DNA of 64,000 nucleotides from Isoetes taiwanensis (lineage: Eukaryota; Streptophyta; Lycopodiopsida; Isoetales; Isoetaceae), in contig JAJEKV010000213.1 of assembly GCA_021234155.1 (NCBI GenBank), positions 618,001-682,000 on the forward strand. The letters run 5' to 3'. Positions 23,357-35,413 of this stretch are shown one piece after another. The position numbers and the translations under genes are program-made. A model generated the notes under the pieces. The model was given only the letters and a program-made list of their open reading frames with translations, was not told the origin of the DNA and ran no database searches. Positions within the stretch are counted from its first letter, which is position 1; every line of letters begins with the position of its first letter.

Positions 23357-23824
23357 CTATATACACGAGGTCAGGAAAGAGAAATGTTCGCGGCGGCCAA
23401 GGCCGCCGCGATAAATTTCTTGTAACATTAAGCCATAAAATATTAAAACCATAACATTAAAACCATAGAACCATAATATATTCTTGTGGCCATGTGCCAA
23501 TTCCTCAGCGATTGCTGACGTGGCTATGTCAGCAGTCCGCACACCCACGTCACGCATGACATAGCCTGTACATGCCAGATATTCATTAAGGCACTTTTTC
23601 GAGGATTGAGGATGCAGCCAGAAATAACTGCACTCTTCCCTTTCCTCGACTCCGACCGATTCATCCTCCTCTGTTTTGTCGAACTTCTGTGTCCTTTGTT
23701 TCTTCTGTTCCTGCTGGGCGATCAACCGACGAACACCTCTACAACCTATTCTTATGACAGCTGCCTGGTCGACGGATCGTGACGCATCCAGCGCCGAAGT
23801 TTTCGTGCAGATCGAGTCCTCCAA
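23357..23824 (-). CDS. Hypothetical protein, unrecognised
   Basis: 155 aa from ATG. A Lys/Gln/Glu-rich part (QEQKKQRTQKFDKTEEDE) is followed by SYFWLHPQSSKKCLNEYLAC, then a hydrophobic stretch around residues 115-135 that could be a membrane helix. No family motif. Flanks are repetitive. It could be a single exon or a chance open frame. Confidence 0.25.
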   Translation of the reverse strand: MEDSICTKTSALDASRSVDQAAVIRIGCRGVRRLIAQQEQKKQRTQKFDKTEEDESVGVEEREECSYFWLHPQSSKKCLNEYLACTGYVMRDVGVRTADIATSAIAEELAHGHKNILWFYGFNVMVLIFYGLMLQEIYRGGLGRREHFSFLTSCI

Positions 23825-24371
23825 AGGCCGCTATTGTCTAAGAAGAAAGTGAGGTTCTTTTTAGTAAATTTTTAGCACTATTTTTACCATTGATCTTTTT
23901 ATTTCCATATGCTTTAGTATATTCTTACTTACTTCTTCCTTTTATAGTATTTAGAGGATCTTACTATCCCTTGATACAATTTCCAGCCCGACAAACCCCT
24001 ATTCTCGATTTGCAAGTGCCTATGTAAGCAAGGAATCAGACATGGAAATTGCGTCTTCTTCCAGCAAATCTGTCAGGTACGTTCTTTCCTTATGTTATCT
24101 TGTTTTATTCAGGTCGTGTCAGGACCAGGATCATTGTTTTCTGTTTTTTTCTTTTTTTGGAAGCCAATTCCGTATTCTTTGTTTGTATTATTTAATTGAA
24201 TGTCTCACTGTTGCCATTTAATCATAACTACGAATAGGGACAAGCAACCAAAATTGCCGACTAGGAATCCTCCAAAGACAGGTGATAGAAGGAAAAAATT
24301 GCAGAGCAAGCATGTACACAAAAAAAACAACTATGAATGTTTCATTGCACAGAGAATCGCGACCCGCGAAT

Positions 24372-24620
24372 TGAGAATCCTTCACCCAGCCAACACTCCA
24401 TAAAGTACTCTCCCTATTCTCGCCTCACGAGTCGAGTTGAGAATCCCTCACCCAGTCAGCACTCCAGGAAGTACTCTTCCTATTCTACCCTCGCTCATGA
24501 GGCTAGAATAGGAAGAGTACTTCCTGGAGTGCTGGCTGGGTGAGGGATCGAGGCTAGAATAGGAAGAGTACTTCCTGGAGTGCTGGTTGGGTGAGGGATT
24601 CTCGACTCGCGAGTCAAGCA
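24372..24620. repeat. Local tandem and inverted repeats next to palindrome array
   Basis: 24444-24487 and 24504-24547 are 44-bp inverted copies (arms end TCCCTCACCCAG / CTGGGTGAGGGA, one mismatch). 24555-24598 repeats the right arm. A further partial direct copy lies at about 24372-24420. GACTCGCGAGTC motifs occur at the edges. Confidence 0.8.
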
Positions 24621-24689
24621 TGCCTCAGCCAGCCAACACTCCTATTCTCGACTCGCGAGAATAGGGGCTCAGTCTTGGTAGACACGCAA

Positions 24690-24939
24690 GTCGAGAGGAC
24701 CATAAAGAGGGCTGGGGGCTTTCTCGACTCGCGAGTCGAGAAGGCCCTCAGCCCTTGACCTGCCCAAGCTCTAGTGCATTCTCCAGTGTCGAGTTGCAGG
24801 TGCCTCTACCCAGTCAGAGCCACTTTCCTTCGAACCATCTTCCTCGAATATTGCGAAGGGGAGGGGCTCGGACTGGGTGGAGGCCTCTGTGACTAACCAT
24901 AGGGGAATGTATTTGAACTGCATCCCTAAGAAGGGCTGG
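24690..24939 (+). repeat. Palindrome-array unit left of the 18-kb insertion
   Basis: The palindrome core TCTCGACTCGCGAGTCGAGA starts at 24722. The following 200 bp match the units at 42943-43880, apart from a missing 40-bp segment. The unit ends at AGGGCTGG, directly against the terminal repeat of the 18-kb element. Confidence 0.9.
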
Positions 24940-24959
24940 GTAAAAGCATGAAAGGGTGT
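24940..24959 (+). repeat. Left terminal inverted repeat
   Basis: GTAAAAGCATGAAAGGGTGT. The next base inward differs from the right copy, so the repeat is exactly 20 bp. TGTACATATACATATGTAC follows at 24979-24997. Confidence 0.85.
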
Positions 24960-25194
24960 CTATAAATGTAGCCCTTTTTGTACATATACATATGTACCGA
25001 ATGCACATTTTTGGAATAACTGTCATCATGACCCGCTAGTAACTGCCATGATTAATGGCTATCCACCACTCTGAAACCGCACAATTTTCAGATTTTGAAA
25101 TTCTTTCCCAAATTCTTTCTTGGTTTGCCTCTCGTTCACTATCCCGCCCCTGCCTTCTCTGCTTGAATTCTGATCACGAATTCTTCATCTAGCT

Positions 25195-28100
25195 ATGGCC
25201 CCAAAACGCCCCCAGATGAGTGCTTGCTCATCACCACAGCCCAAGCAAGAAGCCAGTGCTTCCGGCAGTGGAATTTTACCTCCAAGGAGTACGTTTGGGT
25301 TCTGAAGTGATCCAAACCAAAGATCTCCGTGATAAACATGCAGAGGCCCACATATGGTTATGAACGAGGTATGGGGTGAAGCTCCAAAAAATAGACGAGG
25401 ATTCAAGGAAGGGAGAATCCAGAACACATGGATAGATGATTTTTTTAAATATTATGAATTGGTTTATGGCAAGAAACAGGTTACAAACCATTATATATCT
25501 ACCTATTTTGCCAGAGCATTTGCTCTTCACTTGAAGGGACGGGTTGTTGATTGGATGGACGTGGCTAGGACCGCCAAAGATCTTGCCAAAACCCTCATTT
25601 CAGACGTTACAGAGGACCCTACAACAGGTAAATCCTCAAATATCAAACAGGACATCGTATTGCAGCAGAATATTAGAGCCCTGGGTTATTCTAGATCAGA
25701 TGTTGACACAATAAAGCAGTTACTTAAGCATGGGTTGGAGGAGAAAACTAACCTATTGAATGAAGTAGAAGCATTGGAAGAAAAAAGGAGGGATGCATTG
25801 AAGGTCATCAGCCGGATTGAGGGTAGAAAGGATATGCTATCCGAAGATCTGCAGCAGATCTGCCAGAAAATAGATGAGACAAAACAGGAATTTGACAAAT
25901 TGTCCAAGGATCCTGCTGGAAATCAAGTTATCTTCGGAGTGTTGAAGTACAAGTTGGAAGACTTGGTTATGAGTAGACACGAGAAAGAGCAGCACTCTTC
26001 TAAGCTAGAAATTGGTTTGCAGGAAGCAACTAAAGATATTGAAAGGCATGAAATCTCAATTGAACAAGCAAAGGAAAAACTTAATTGCATTGAATTGGTT
26101 CAGCAAAGGCATTCACAGATTTTGGATTTTATGGGGGAGCGGGGACCTATTGTTCGCACCGAGGCCCTACCCCTCAGTAGGAGCTACTTCTATAGAGCAG
26201 TTCATCACATTAGGTTCATGTACTGTTGTGGCCAAGGCTTTGGCAAAACTGGTTTGTTCTGCTAGCTCCATGCGAGAGATGCTTATTGCCTCTTACGCTT
26301 GTGTTATCTCGGTCCATGAAAAAGGCAATTGCATAAAAGGTTGCATCGGGATGAGGGCATTGAATTCAGCTTGGTTTCCCTGCTGTGAAAGGTATGCATT
26401 GCTCTCAACCAATTTAAACTTATATTTCTCGTAATTCATATTTGTTATTGTAATGTGCATAGTTCTACATGTATGGCTTTCAGTGCATTGCTATTCCTTG
26501 TACATGTATAACTTTTTAGTGTAAATCAGAAGCAGAGGTACATAGGCATATATTTGCTTGTTTATTGATGCTTTTATTTTTGAGCTTGGACTGCAGTTGT
26601 ATCAGTTGTACATGTATCTAATGGAGTCTACATCTGCAAATAGATGTACATGCATTTATTTTTAGAGTGCATCTGTAGATGGATTCATAAGTATGTGCAT
26701 TTTTTACATATATGTGCTTTTTTTGGGCATAGATCTACATTCCCTAACTGGATACCTGGGTACATCTGGGTACATCTGGGTGCATTGATGTACATCTATG
26801 TACATTGAGGAACATGTACGTGTACATTTGGCTACAGTTAAATGTAGTTACGTACATTTGGTACATTTTATGTACATGAAATGTACATGTTGAAGCAGAA
26901 TGTACCAGATATTTCTCATTGTTTAAGTTCTGTTTTCATGTTCTTTTATGTCTATTGAAATTTAGATCATTTGTTTGTTTGCATATGAGGCTGTTCCTAT
27001 CCCAGAAGCAGCTTTAATGGCTGATGTTCTTGAGCCATCTGCATCGACTCTCTTTACAGATGTTATTGAGCATAAGCAGACCGAATCTGTAGACCCTCAA
27101 CCTTCCAGCTCCAGATCACCAATGACATTTACAGTGCCAGTAATAGAACCATCTGCAACAGTGCCTCCTCGAACATGGCAAAGTTGAGTCCACTCCAAAG
27201 AGGAGGCAAAAGAATGCTGGTGATGTAACTCCTGGAAGAGGAAAAAAACAGGCAAAATCTCCAAAGAACAAAAAATGTCCTCCAAAAAAGAAAATCTCCG
27301 GCAAAAAAGTGCCACCACCACCAAGAAAGAGGTATGTCCAAGATGAACTAATTTTGTTAAACATCTCAGATTTATGATAATTAACCAAATTTTTTTTGTG
27401 GATAGGACACGATCACAGGCCGTGAAGGAAGCGGATCCTGATCCTTCTGAGTCGGAACCGGAAGAGGAAGAGGAGCTACAGGAAAATATTGATGTGATAA
27501 CAAATAAGGTGCAAAGCATCCACGTAAGATCTTTGAAGCGGTGATGAATTTACAAGGTGAGTAATATACAATTGATTACAATAGATATATTCTTTTGCTA
27601 ATGTTGTTGTTTCCTTGTACAGTTTAGTGAACCGACTGAAAAGGTTGGTTCCATTCACTCCTTATAGGGACTGCCCTCCTAAGCCTGCACCCTCTATCTT
27701 TCAAAGTGATGGACGAGTTCTGCTGGAAGCTGGACTTGACCTCTAAGATGGTAGATGTCTATGGGAGGTAGGCTAGCATTTCAACATATTTATGTTATTT
27801 CATTCCCTAAGTCACTCATCTTATGTATTAATATGTATTCGGATTTGTGTGTGCGGTACCTTTGTAGCGATCTTCCATTTGATTGGAAACACAAGTTTTT
27901 TATGGTTTGACCGGACACCTTCCAGAATTTTGTGAATTCCCTCAAGAACCGGGGGGGTAGATGCACAGAACACTAACATAAAGGAAGGGCTGGATGGCAT
28001 TTTGATTGCAAGATGCCAATACATATTTGTTCCAGTCGCAAGGCCCAAATGTGGCATTGGCAATACTTGTGCTTGCTGGTCCAAATGAAAAGCACTTTTC

Positions 28101-30197
28101 CATCTATAGCTAGCCCAAGTATCTGAGATCCTCTCTCCTGTCAAAGGCTATGTACCCGATGCTAAAGTGGTCCGAAGTAAGTATGAGTTTCATTTTGTTT
28201 TTATGATTTGATTATTCTCATATTGCAATTTCTTATGCTTGATTTATTCTCACATTGCAATTTTGCAGGTTTCATAAGCTTGTGATCAATAACATGATGC
28301 TCGGATCCAACGGCTTAAGCCATGGTAGGAAGCACTTTGATGCTCCCGTGTTCTCGTCCTAAAATGCGAAACTAGTACCAAGAACCCTTGCATGTACATT
28401 GTGGCTTACATGCACAAATTCATAGATGCCGTGGTTGATGCACAGCCAAGCTCCATTTTTGTAAGTAGAACATGTCATTTTGCTATTAGTTATTTGTTGG
28501 TATAGTCCTCTAATACTTGTGCACCATGCAGATGACACCCAGTTGGTTCACTGATGCCTATGCCAAGTCACGGAGGGATCATCTAATGGAGGAATTAATT
28601 GTAGAAGGCGAGATGAATATACAAGCAATTGTTCCTACACAGGGTAGATAGTCCCTTTGACTTGTTTGTAAATTACAGTTTTGTATGAGCCATGCTCCGA
28701 ACTTCATTGTACTCAATAAGTAATGAAAAAATTAATTTATTTGTCTCACTTACACCTGTGCAAATAACAATCGTGTAATTATCAATGCGTTTTCTCAATT
28801 GTGTGATCTGAAATGTAATTATAAATTGTGAATCTCAAGTGTTTTCTTTGCTGACGGTGAATCATCTAATTCAGGGAGAAAGCTCATTATCTTTGACTTA
28901 AATTACGTGTTGGGCAAGAGTGTGCACAAGAATGAAAATATTAACTCAAGATACCAACGAGATCCGGAAAAGATGAGCTTCAATTTAATATAGGAAGCGG
29001 GTTTTTCATCGCAGGCCGGGGTTAGCATCATTGTTAGCATTTGTAAGAGAAGGGTTTGATGTTGCCATCTGGTCTTCACTCACTTCTAATAATCTTCACC
29101 CAATTGTGGAACATATTTGTGATGCTTTTTCCATAAAGTGAAGTTTGTTTCTGACCCGAGGGCGAGTGTTGGACTCGCCACACGGACACCCTCTTGAACC
29201 TCAAAAGGGGTTGTTTGTGAAACCATTAGCTATGGTATGGAAAGAGTACCCAGAGTACTATGGACATACTGATTCGATCGACGATTTTAAAGATACAAAT
29301 CCACTTTGAATTTCGTAGGAAGCTACATATGTCCTTTCTCTTGGACAACCGATATTGGTGGTGACAGATTGCTTGTCATGGAGCTCATTCCATGGCTTAA
29401 TGGATTCAAAATGGTCAAGATGGTATAGTTTATGTGAAAGAGCATCCAATGACTAATCGCAGCAGATAGCATATCGGGCGAGGTGGAGCAGATTTTCTTT
29501 GGCAAACTATGGCAGCAACTTGGGTGCTCTAACGCCTAAATTTAGTCAATATCTGGAGCAAGGAATGGAGAAACCGCCATCATGTTATTGGCCTCTCGAC
29601 CGCCCATTGTTGGTGGAGACTTTGGTGATGTACAAATTCAAATGTTATGAATATATGTATCAAAGTTTTTGTTCATTGCACTTGAGTACTCTGTTTTTAC
29701 TGTCTCTCTTATTGGTACAATTATGAGTGTGTATACATAATTAAGTGATCTTCATTTGCTTTGTAGATGAATGGACTGAAATACAAAAGACTATTAAGAA
29801 ACTAAGAGATCGAAGTTCTGCGCGCACCCAGAGGTAATACAAACCAACATAAGCTGCAAATACATAGGGTTGGGGACCGATTATCGCCTCTATACTGCTG
29901 TTCCTGAACTTTGGGAAAAGGTTGAGCAAATTGAAAATTATGAGGAACGAGCAACCATGAAATGTATATTGGCAGCAAATCACTTGTTGCACAACCCTTG
30001 GGGGAAGGCACGTGTCCTGGAAGATGCTTGGCCATGTAGGATGGAAAGGTTTGCCGCTGGCGTGCTATATAGAAACCGCATGGACTACTGCTTTAGAGGA
30101 TATCTCTTCAGCCTCTCGGCGGGCTGGAAGACATGATGCAATAGTCATAAGATATCAGGCTCCTACTGACATTTTGAAGCTTGGTCATGAATTATGA
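25195..30197 (+). pseudogene. Coiled-coil, Ulp1-like and NLI-phosphatase-like composite gene of the 18-kb element
   Basis: The gene probably starts at the ATG at 25195 (MAPKRPQMSACSSPQPK). An open block at 25354-26265 follows with a long Glu/Lys/Leu coiled coil (residues about 110-270). Later exons give a basic region (KKQAKSPKNKKCPPKKKISG, 27235-27305), an intron at 27332-27405 with GT/AG ends, then an acidic exon (DPDPSESEPEEEEELQEN). Next comes a decayed Ulp1/C48-like protease: YIFVPV at 28019, a frameshift, MWHWQYLCLL at 28049 (catalytic His type), and KNPCMYIVAYMHKF with the likely catalytic Cys codon at 28389. Next is an NLI/FCP1-like phosphatase-like region: LIIFDLNYVLG at 28883, RRPGLASLLAF at 29007, IWSSLTSNN, and DSIDDFKDTNPL near 29271. 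The DxDxT site reads D-L-N-Y-V, so activity is doubtful. The gene ends with further broken frames to 30197. Stops and frameshifts occur throughout. Confidence 0.6.
26755..26895. repeat. TGTACAT cluster, intronic
   Basis: About ten GTACAT or TGTACAT motifs in 140 bp, in an intron of the plus-strand gene. Similar clusters occur at 30385-30445, 40440-40680 and 42845-42922, all inside the 18-kb element. Confidence 0.8.
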
Positions 30198-30384
30198 GCC
30201 ATGCTCATTTTCGGGTGTGTTGTATTTATGTCCACAATATAAATATATCAACCATTTGTACATGAAAACCTGTCCATTTCTTATCTTTGCCATGACTGAA
30301 ACTATTTTTAATGTTTATGCAATTCAACTTTCTTGTGTTCAATTCTAATCAACTTACACTTAACAAATTTTTATAATATTTCTG

Positions 30385-30445
30385 GAATGTACAACAGATG
30401 TACATAAGATGTACATATGTTGTACATCTTATGTACATTGATGTA
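30385..30445. repeat. TGTACAT cluster between the convergent genes
   Basis: Five TGTACAT-type motifs in 60 bp, between the end of the plus-strand gene (30197) and the stop of the minus-strand gene (30540). Confidence 0.8.
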
Positions 30446-31971
30446 CATAATGCACTTCTGAAGTAGTCCAGTTCTTCAGTTCTTATCTTTTATATGAACA
30501 AAGTATTACAATATTTCTGGAAAGTACTACAGATCTGACTTAGTCCATGTCATCTACAATTGCTGGAAGTTGTGATAACAATGTCTCATGGACTTCATCT
30601 GGCAAGTGAAATGATGTGCTTGCCCCCTTCAGCTCGTGTTTTACTTTCTTGAATGGGATTCGAACCCCAATCACAGATTCTGCAGGTACCAAAACATTCT
30701 TAGTAGGAAGCAGTTTATACTTCCTTCAATGACACTAGTGCCAGCAGAGTATTCATTTCCATAGTCATCAATTGAATCTTCTTCCAATGCATGCTTTTCC
30801 TAGTGCACATGAGAACATAGTATGAAACACCTTCCACATTGTCCAGTCGCAAAAAGACACAAATACATCTCAAAGCTAGCTACAAGTGTCATCTAAACCA
30901 CCCGCCCTCCTCAAGATACAAAACATCCACATCATTTTCAGCTTCAACACGAGAGGCAATATGATCCGTGGGCTCCAAACTTTTAGAGACCATTCTCCAC
31001 AATGTTTAATGTTCTCACAATTCAACCAATTGAAGTTCATGCAAGCATCACAAAAGCACGAGAGTAGTCGCAGACGCAACTTTGTTGGATCTATTTGGGT
31101 TTATAGTTGACACGAATGTATCCGTTGAGTACCGTGTAAAGTCTTGCAATTGAATGCTTGCTGCTTTGTTCACATCCGTTTTTCCAACCTCACAAAACAC
31201 CCTTTCACAATCCGATTCCTTGGCCCTTAAAACCGCATTGTTGTTTACGCACCTATCAACGGCATGCCATTTTGTTTTCTCGCCGCTCTCAAGCCACAAC
31301 TTTGCTATACCAGCCTCGCCATCATGTGTGCCTTTCCCATGGCCAGATCCAAAGAAATTCCATATCACTCGAATTTTATTTTCAACATGGTATCTATAGA
31401 TTCCATACCATGCCCGTGCAGATTTGAATTGAGATGCACAACCATCCGACCACACATAATGAAGGTTTATGTGTCCACCTCCATTATTCTTAAGCCACCC
31501 CAAATGTAATTTAAAACCATGTTGCACAAAATGAGTGTCATGCTTCCTATCATCTGAAACATAGAAATGCACTGTATTTTTAAGCTTACCTTCTATTTTC
31601 ATCATTGAAATATGGACCAAAATACTAATTTGATCAGGATTCCAATGCTCGGATTGCACTTCTGTTCCTGGTTTCAATGTGTAGTTCTCTACAAAGTCAA
31701 CAACAGACAACATACTATTATCCGGGAGTTTCTCAACACATCTTTTAAACTGTTTGCTCTGCCAGTGTGCTGTAAAGTTATGATCTGTAAACTTAGCAAG
31801 CTGATTTTTCATGTTCTTTAACAAAACAGATGCTTTGTCATTCTGATCAACTAATCTAAGCCTTCTGAATGTACCTTTTTTGGATGGCTCATTGACATAT
31901 GCATATACTTGCCAGTCCACATTCTGAATTCCAATTTCCTCGTTTGGACAGATGTCTAATTTCTTCACTCC

Positions 31972-34440
31972 ACATTCTTTTTTTTTTCTTTTTTTCTTTT
32001 TTTTTTTGAGGAAAAGGAAGGATTATATTACTCATAAATTAAAAACATACAAAATAAGGCTCAGAGCCCATAACAGAAAAAATTAAAACAGTAATATAGT
32101 AGCAGTAGATCCAATCAGCCATTTGGCACAAAATATAGACTGTCTGATCTGATGATCACCTTCAGAGCCATATACCAGAAGTAGAGGGAGCAGGATTTTG
32201 AGAAATTGGAGTAACAGCAGAAGGAAAAGGCAATGGAGATAGGTTCAATAATGAATCCGGAATGGCAGGGAGGTCAGGGAAAGAGTGTGTAGCATTAAGG
32301 TGCAATGAAAAACAAGGGGGGGCAAGCCAATTGATCTCAGCCCAGGAGGGGGTCAACAGCAAAAGTTCATCAATAGGGACCTGAATAATATCCAACAAAA
32401 CACCAGCTGCAGCTTCACATCTACCCTTGTGATAATAGTACATGGACCTTAAGCATGAAAATTGTCTTTCTGTGAGAAGATGGTTATGAGCTCCAATAAA
32501 CTTGTGCAAGATATGAGCGTTGTAAGCTTCCTTGAGCAGGAATTTTAACCGAAAAGTAGCCCTTACTGCCTGCCTGGGAGTCCCCAAGTGGTGAGTGGGT
32601 ACATCATCCGGGAGAATTGTCCTCCTAAAAACCTGGACCACACTGTTCAAGAAAGCTGCAATCCACGAAGGCATTCAAGTCAATGAGAGAATCCAAATGA
32701 ATAGTAAAGAAGTTAGACTTGAAGGATCCCCAATTCAGCCAATCCAAGTCAAACTTCTCTAATTTTAGAGCCTTATGAGCCATGGCACATCTGATAAGTT
32801 CAAATTGAAAATTAAGCTTCATCCAGTTAAGGTCACATTTCCTGTTTGCCAGAGCCACATTATTTCTATGTTTCCAGATTATCCACAAGGCTAATTGTAA
32901 AATTGTGCAATTGACAGGAATTCTAGAGCTGGAAGAATTGGGAAATACCGAAACGTAATCAAGGTCGGGATTTTTAAACCCTAACCGAGTCAACCATCTC
33001 CAAAAGTCCACGAATCCTTTGGCAAGTGAAAATGTGTAGTGACTCATCATGAGTGTTCAGAGTGGCGCAGAAAAGCACTATGAACAGACCTGAACTTTCT
33101 CTTGATCATGTTAGTATTGCTCAGAATAGCATTATGGAGAATGAGCCAAGAGAAAACTTTAATCTTAGGGCAGGCATAGGATTTCCAACTGGATTGAAGA
33201 GTTTTCTTAAAGTTCTTGGGGGAAAGGCCCTGGAGAGAGGCATGCTTTTTGCTTTTTTGAGGAAGACATGCATGATAAATCTTAGAAACTTTATAGCTCC
33301 TCTTGATTTTGAAGAACCAGTTCAGAGATGAATGACTTTCCCCTTTACCATCTTTGCCTAAGAAGGGGGAATAAATCTGCACAACTTTCTTATAAATAGA
33401 TCTGTGAGTAGCACTCCCTCCCACTTTCTTCTTAATCACTTCCCAAGGAATCCAGTTTTCCTCATCATCAATAAGGTCTCTGACATAAAGAATATTAGCA
33501 GAATGCCATTTTTTGTAGCAGGTCGGATGACTTATAGCCATGGCCAGGGAGGAAGAAGGGGCCAATCACAGGTGACCAGAATATGGAAGTATCCCTCACA
33601 GAATTTGAGAGTTTGTCATGAGTAAAGATTGCAGCTACCTTTTCCCAGGCTTTAAAGATACTCCTGAGAAGAGGGGAAGTATTGGCTGCACATTGAAAAT
33701 TATAAAAGGCCGAGTCTGGGAGCTGATGTTTAATAGAGGGGCTTCCTAAGGGTTTGCTCTTATTAAGCCAGAACCTGATAAAGTCCATAGCAGGAGATTG
33801 GAAACCAGAGATGGCTTTCCAAACATTTTTAGCCCCAAGAACTTGGGCCTGAAGAAATAAGGACTTACATCCCAATCCTCCTGCTTTTTTACTATGAGTC
33901 AGCTGGTCCCAGGCAGATAGATGAGTACCTTGCCAAATGTATTCTTTAATACACTGCTCAATCTTACTATAAGAGGCTTTGTCAGCAATCAAAGCAGAAG
34001 AAAAGTAAACATGATTGCTAGCAAGGGACGTAATTGGCTATCAAGATTCTCTCGGCCGAGACAAGGAACCTTTAAGGAGGAGAAGCTTTTTTCCGATCCC
34101 CGTTAATGAGAGGCTGCCATGCAATCTTATGAGACATATGCACTGCAAGGGGGAGCCCTAAGAGGGTCAAATATTGCCCATTGGGGAAAACTTGATACCA
34201 TGAGTGTTGAGATCAGGATAAGAGCCATAAGCTAGAATAGAACACTTGGTATAATTCAGGTGAATTCCGGAAGCAGCACTAAATTTGGAGATACAGTCCA
34301 TGAAATTGCTCATATTGTTATTATCAGCTCTGAGCATAGTGAAGGTATCATCAGCATATTGGAGGATCGAGAGCTGTTTATTAGAATCAGGCATTTGAAG
34401 CCCTTGGAGCAAACCCTTATCTTGATAAGAGAGGACATTC
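31972..34440 (-). mobile_element. 5'-truncated L1-type LINE nested in the transposase exon
   Basis: The body is 31978-34434, flanked by ACATTC on both sides (31972-31977, 34435-34440). T-rich sequence at 31978-32008 is the poly(A) tail seen from the plus strand. The minus-strand order is RT motif C (ILQYADDTFTML, near 34370) and LNYTKCSILAYG. Then come a thumb region (IKEYIWQGTHLSAWDQL), GGLGCKSLFLQAQ, the zinc-knuckle region (KIKVFSWLILHNAIL, with its Cys pair decayed) and an RNase H-like tail (ALWIIWKHRNNVALANRK). Several frameshifts break it. The 5' end, including the endonuclease and RT motifs A-B, is missing. Removing the body plus one ACATTC (2463 bp, a multiple of three) rejoins the host exon in frame. 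Confidence 0.9.
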
Positions 34441-34770
34441 ATCACATTCACCTTTGATGCATTTTAGTTTATGCCATTCATCCGTCACATATTTCTCGCA
34501 AACTGTTGACCTCCACAAGATACTAACATTATCAAAAGTTTTCTTGTTTGCTTGACATACTCCATTGTTTTGCTGGGATGCACAGACACTGCAGTAGCAA
34601 GTGCAATTAACATGTAGGGATCTCCTCATATCATTGAAGGCCTTTCTGTACAGATCTGCTTGCTCATGTTTGACACAACAACATGTGTTTCTCTCCTTCA
34701 ATTTCCTTATGCAATCAGGTTTCAGATACTCGAACTGTCGAAGGCAAATTTTGGTATCAGGATTCTGATA

Positions 34771-35386
34771 TACAAACTGTTGATGTTATACTGTATGTAC
34801 ATCTAATCTATGAGAAGCAGTGGCAGTAGATTAGAATGTACTGACCTATGAGAAGCAGTGGCAGTAGGTCAACTCCTAAGGTATAAGTCAAAGGTGGCGG
34901 GCTAGTGCTACCCGGGTGTTGCTACACTCACTAGAAATCGTCAGGTACCCCCTGCCCGCCACTTAGGGTTTTTGGTTGACTAGTCAAAGTCAAAGTTAAT
35001 CAGGGCCGAAATTTAAGGTCGGCAAGCCCTATCAGCCCCGAACATTTAGGCAATCGACAAGTGGACGTAATTTGACGGTGAGAAGAAATAGAAGGGCCGA
35101 AGATCTCGCCTGACCGAGCTGCTACTCTGCACCGACAGAATGTATATAAAAAGTGGTGTAATGCAATGCATTGGTGTGCGGTGTGACGGATTGAAGTTGA
35201 AGACGAGTTTGTCTATGTGTAAGGAGCTTGGGCTCTCGGAGACAATGTACAATGCTTAAGATATTTTGTTCAATGGTTTTAAATATACAATATTGAGAAG
35301 CATTGATTGAGAAAGGAACAATTGTTTTCATATTGTTGATTCATCTCTATTAAAATTAGAGTACTCACCTCTATAGATTCTCTTCA
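34771..35386 (+). repeat. Copia 5' LTR
   Basis: It ends in TCTTCA directly before the primer-binding site. A TATA-like TATATAAAAA lies at 35143-35152. It differs from the 3' LTR at only about three substitutions and two small indels, apart from its first 15 bp. Confidence 0.9.
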
Positions 35387-35387
35387 T

Positions 35388-35400
35388 TGGTATTAGAGCC
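35388..35400 (+). promoter_or_regulatory. Copia primer-binding site (initiator tRNA-Met type)
   Basis: TGGTATTAGAGCC directly follows the 5' LTR. It matches the usual plant Copia site TGGTATCAGAGC with one C-to-T change. Confidence 0.85.
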
Positions 35401-35413
35401 AGGTTGAAGCATA

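Noticed and set aside
34801-34830. TGTACAT in the Copia LTR as part of the element's motif clusters
   Set aside because: Single occurrences within each LTR; they belong to the Copia element and not to the host transposon.
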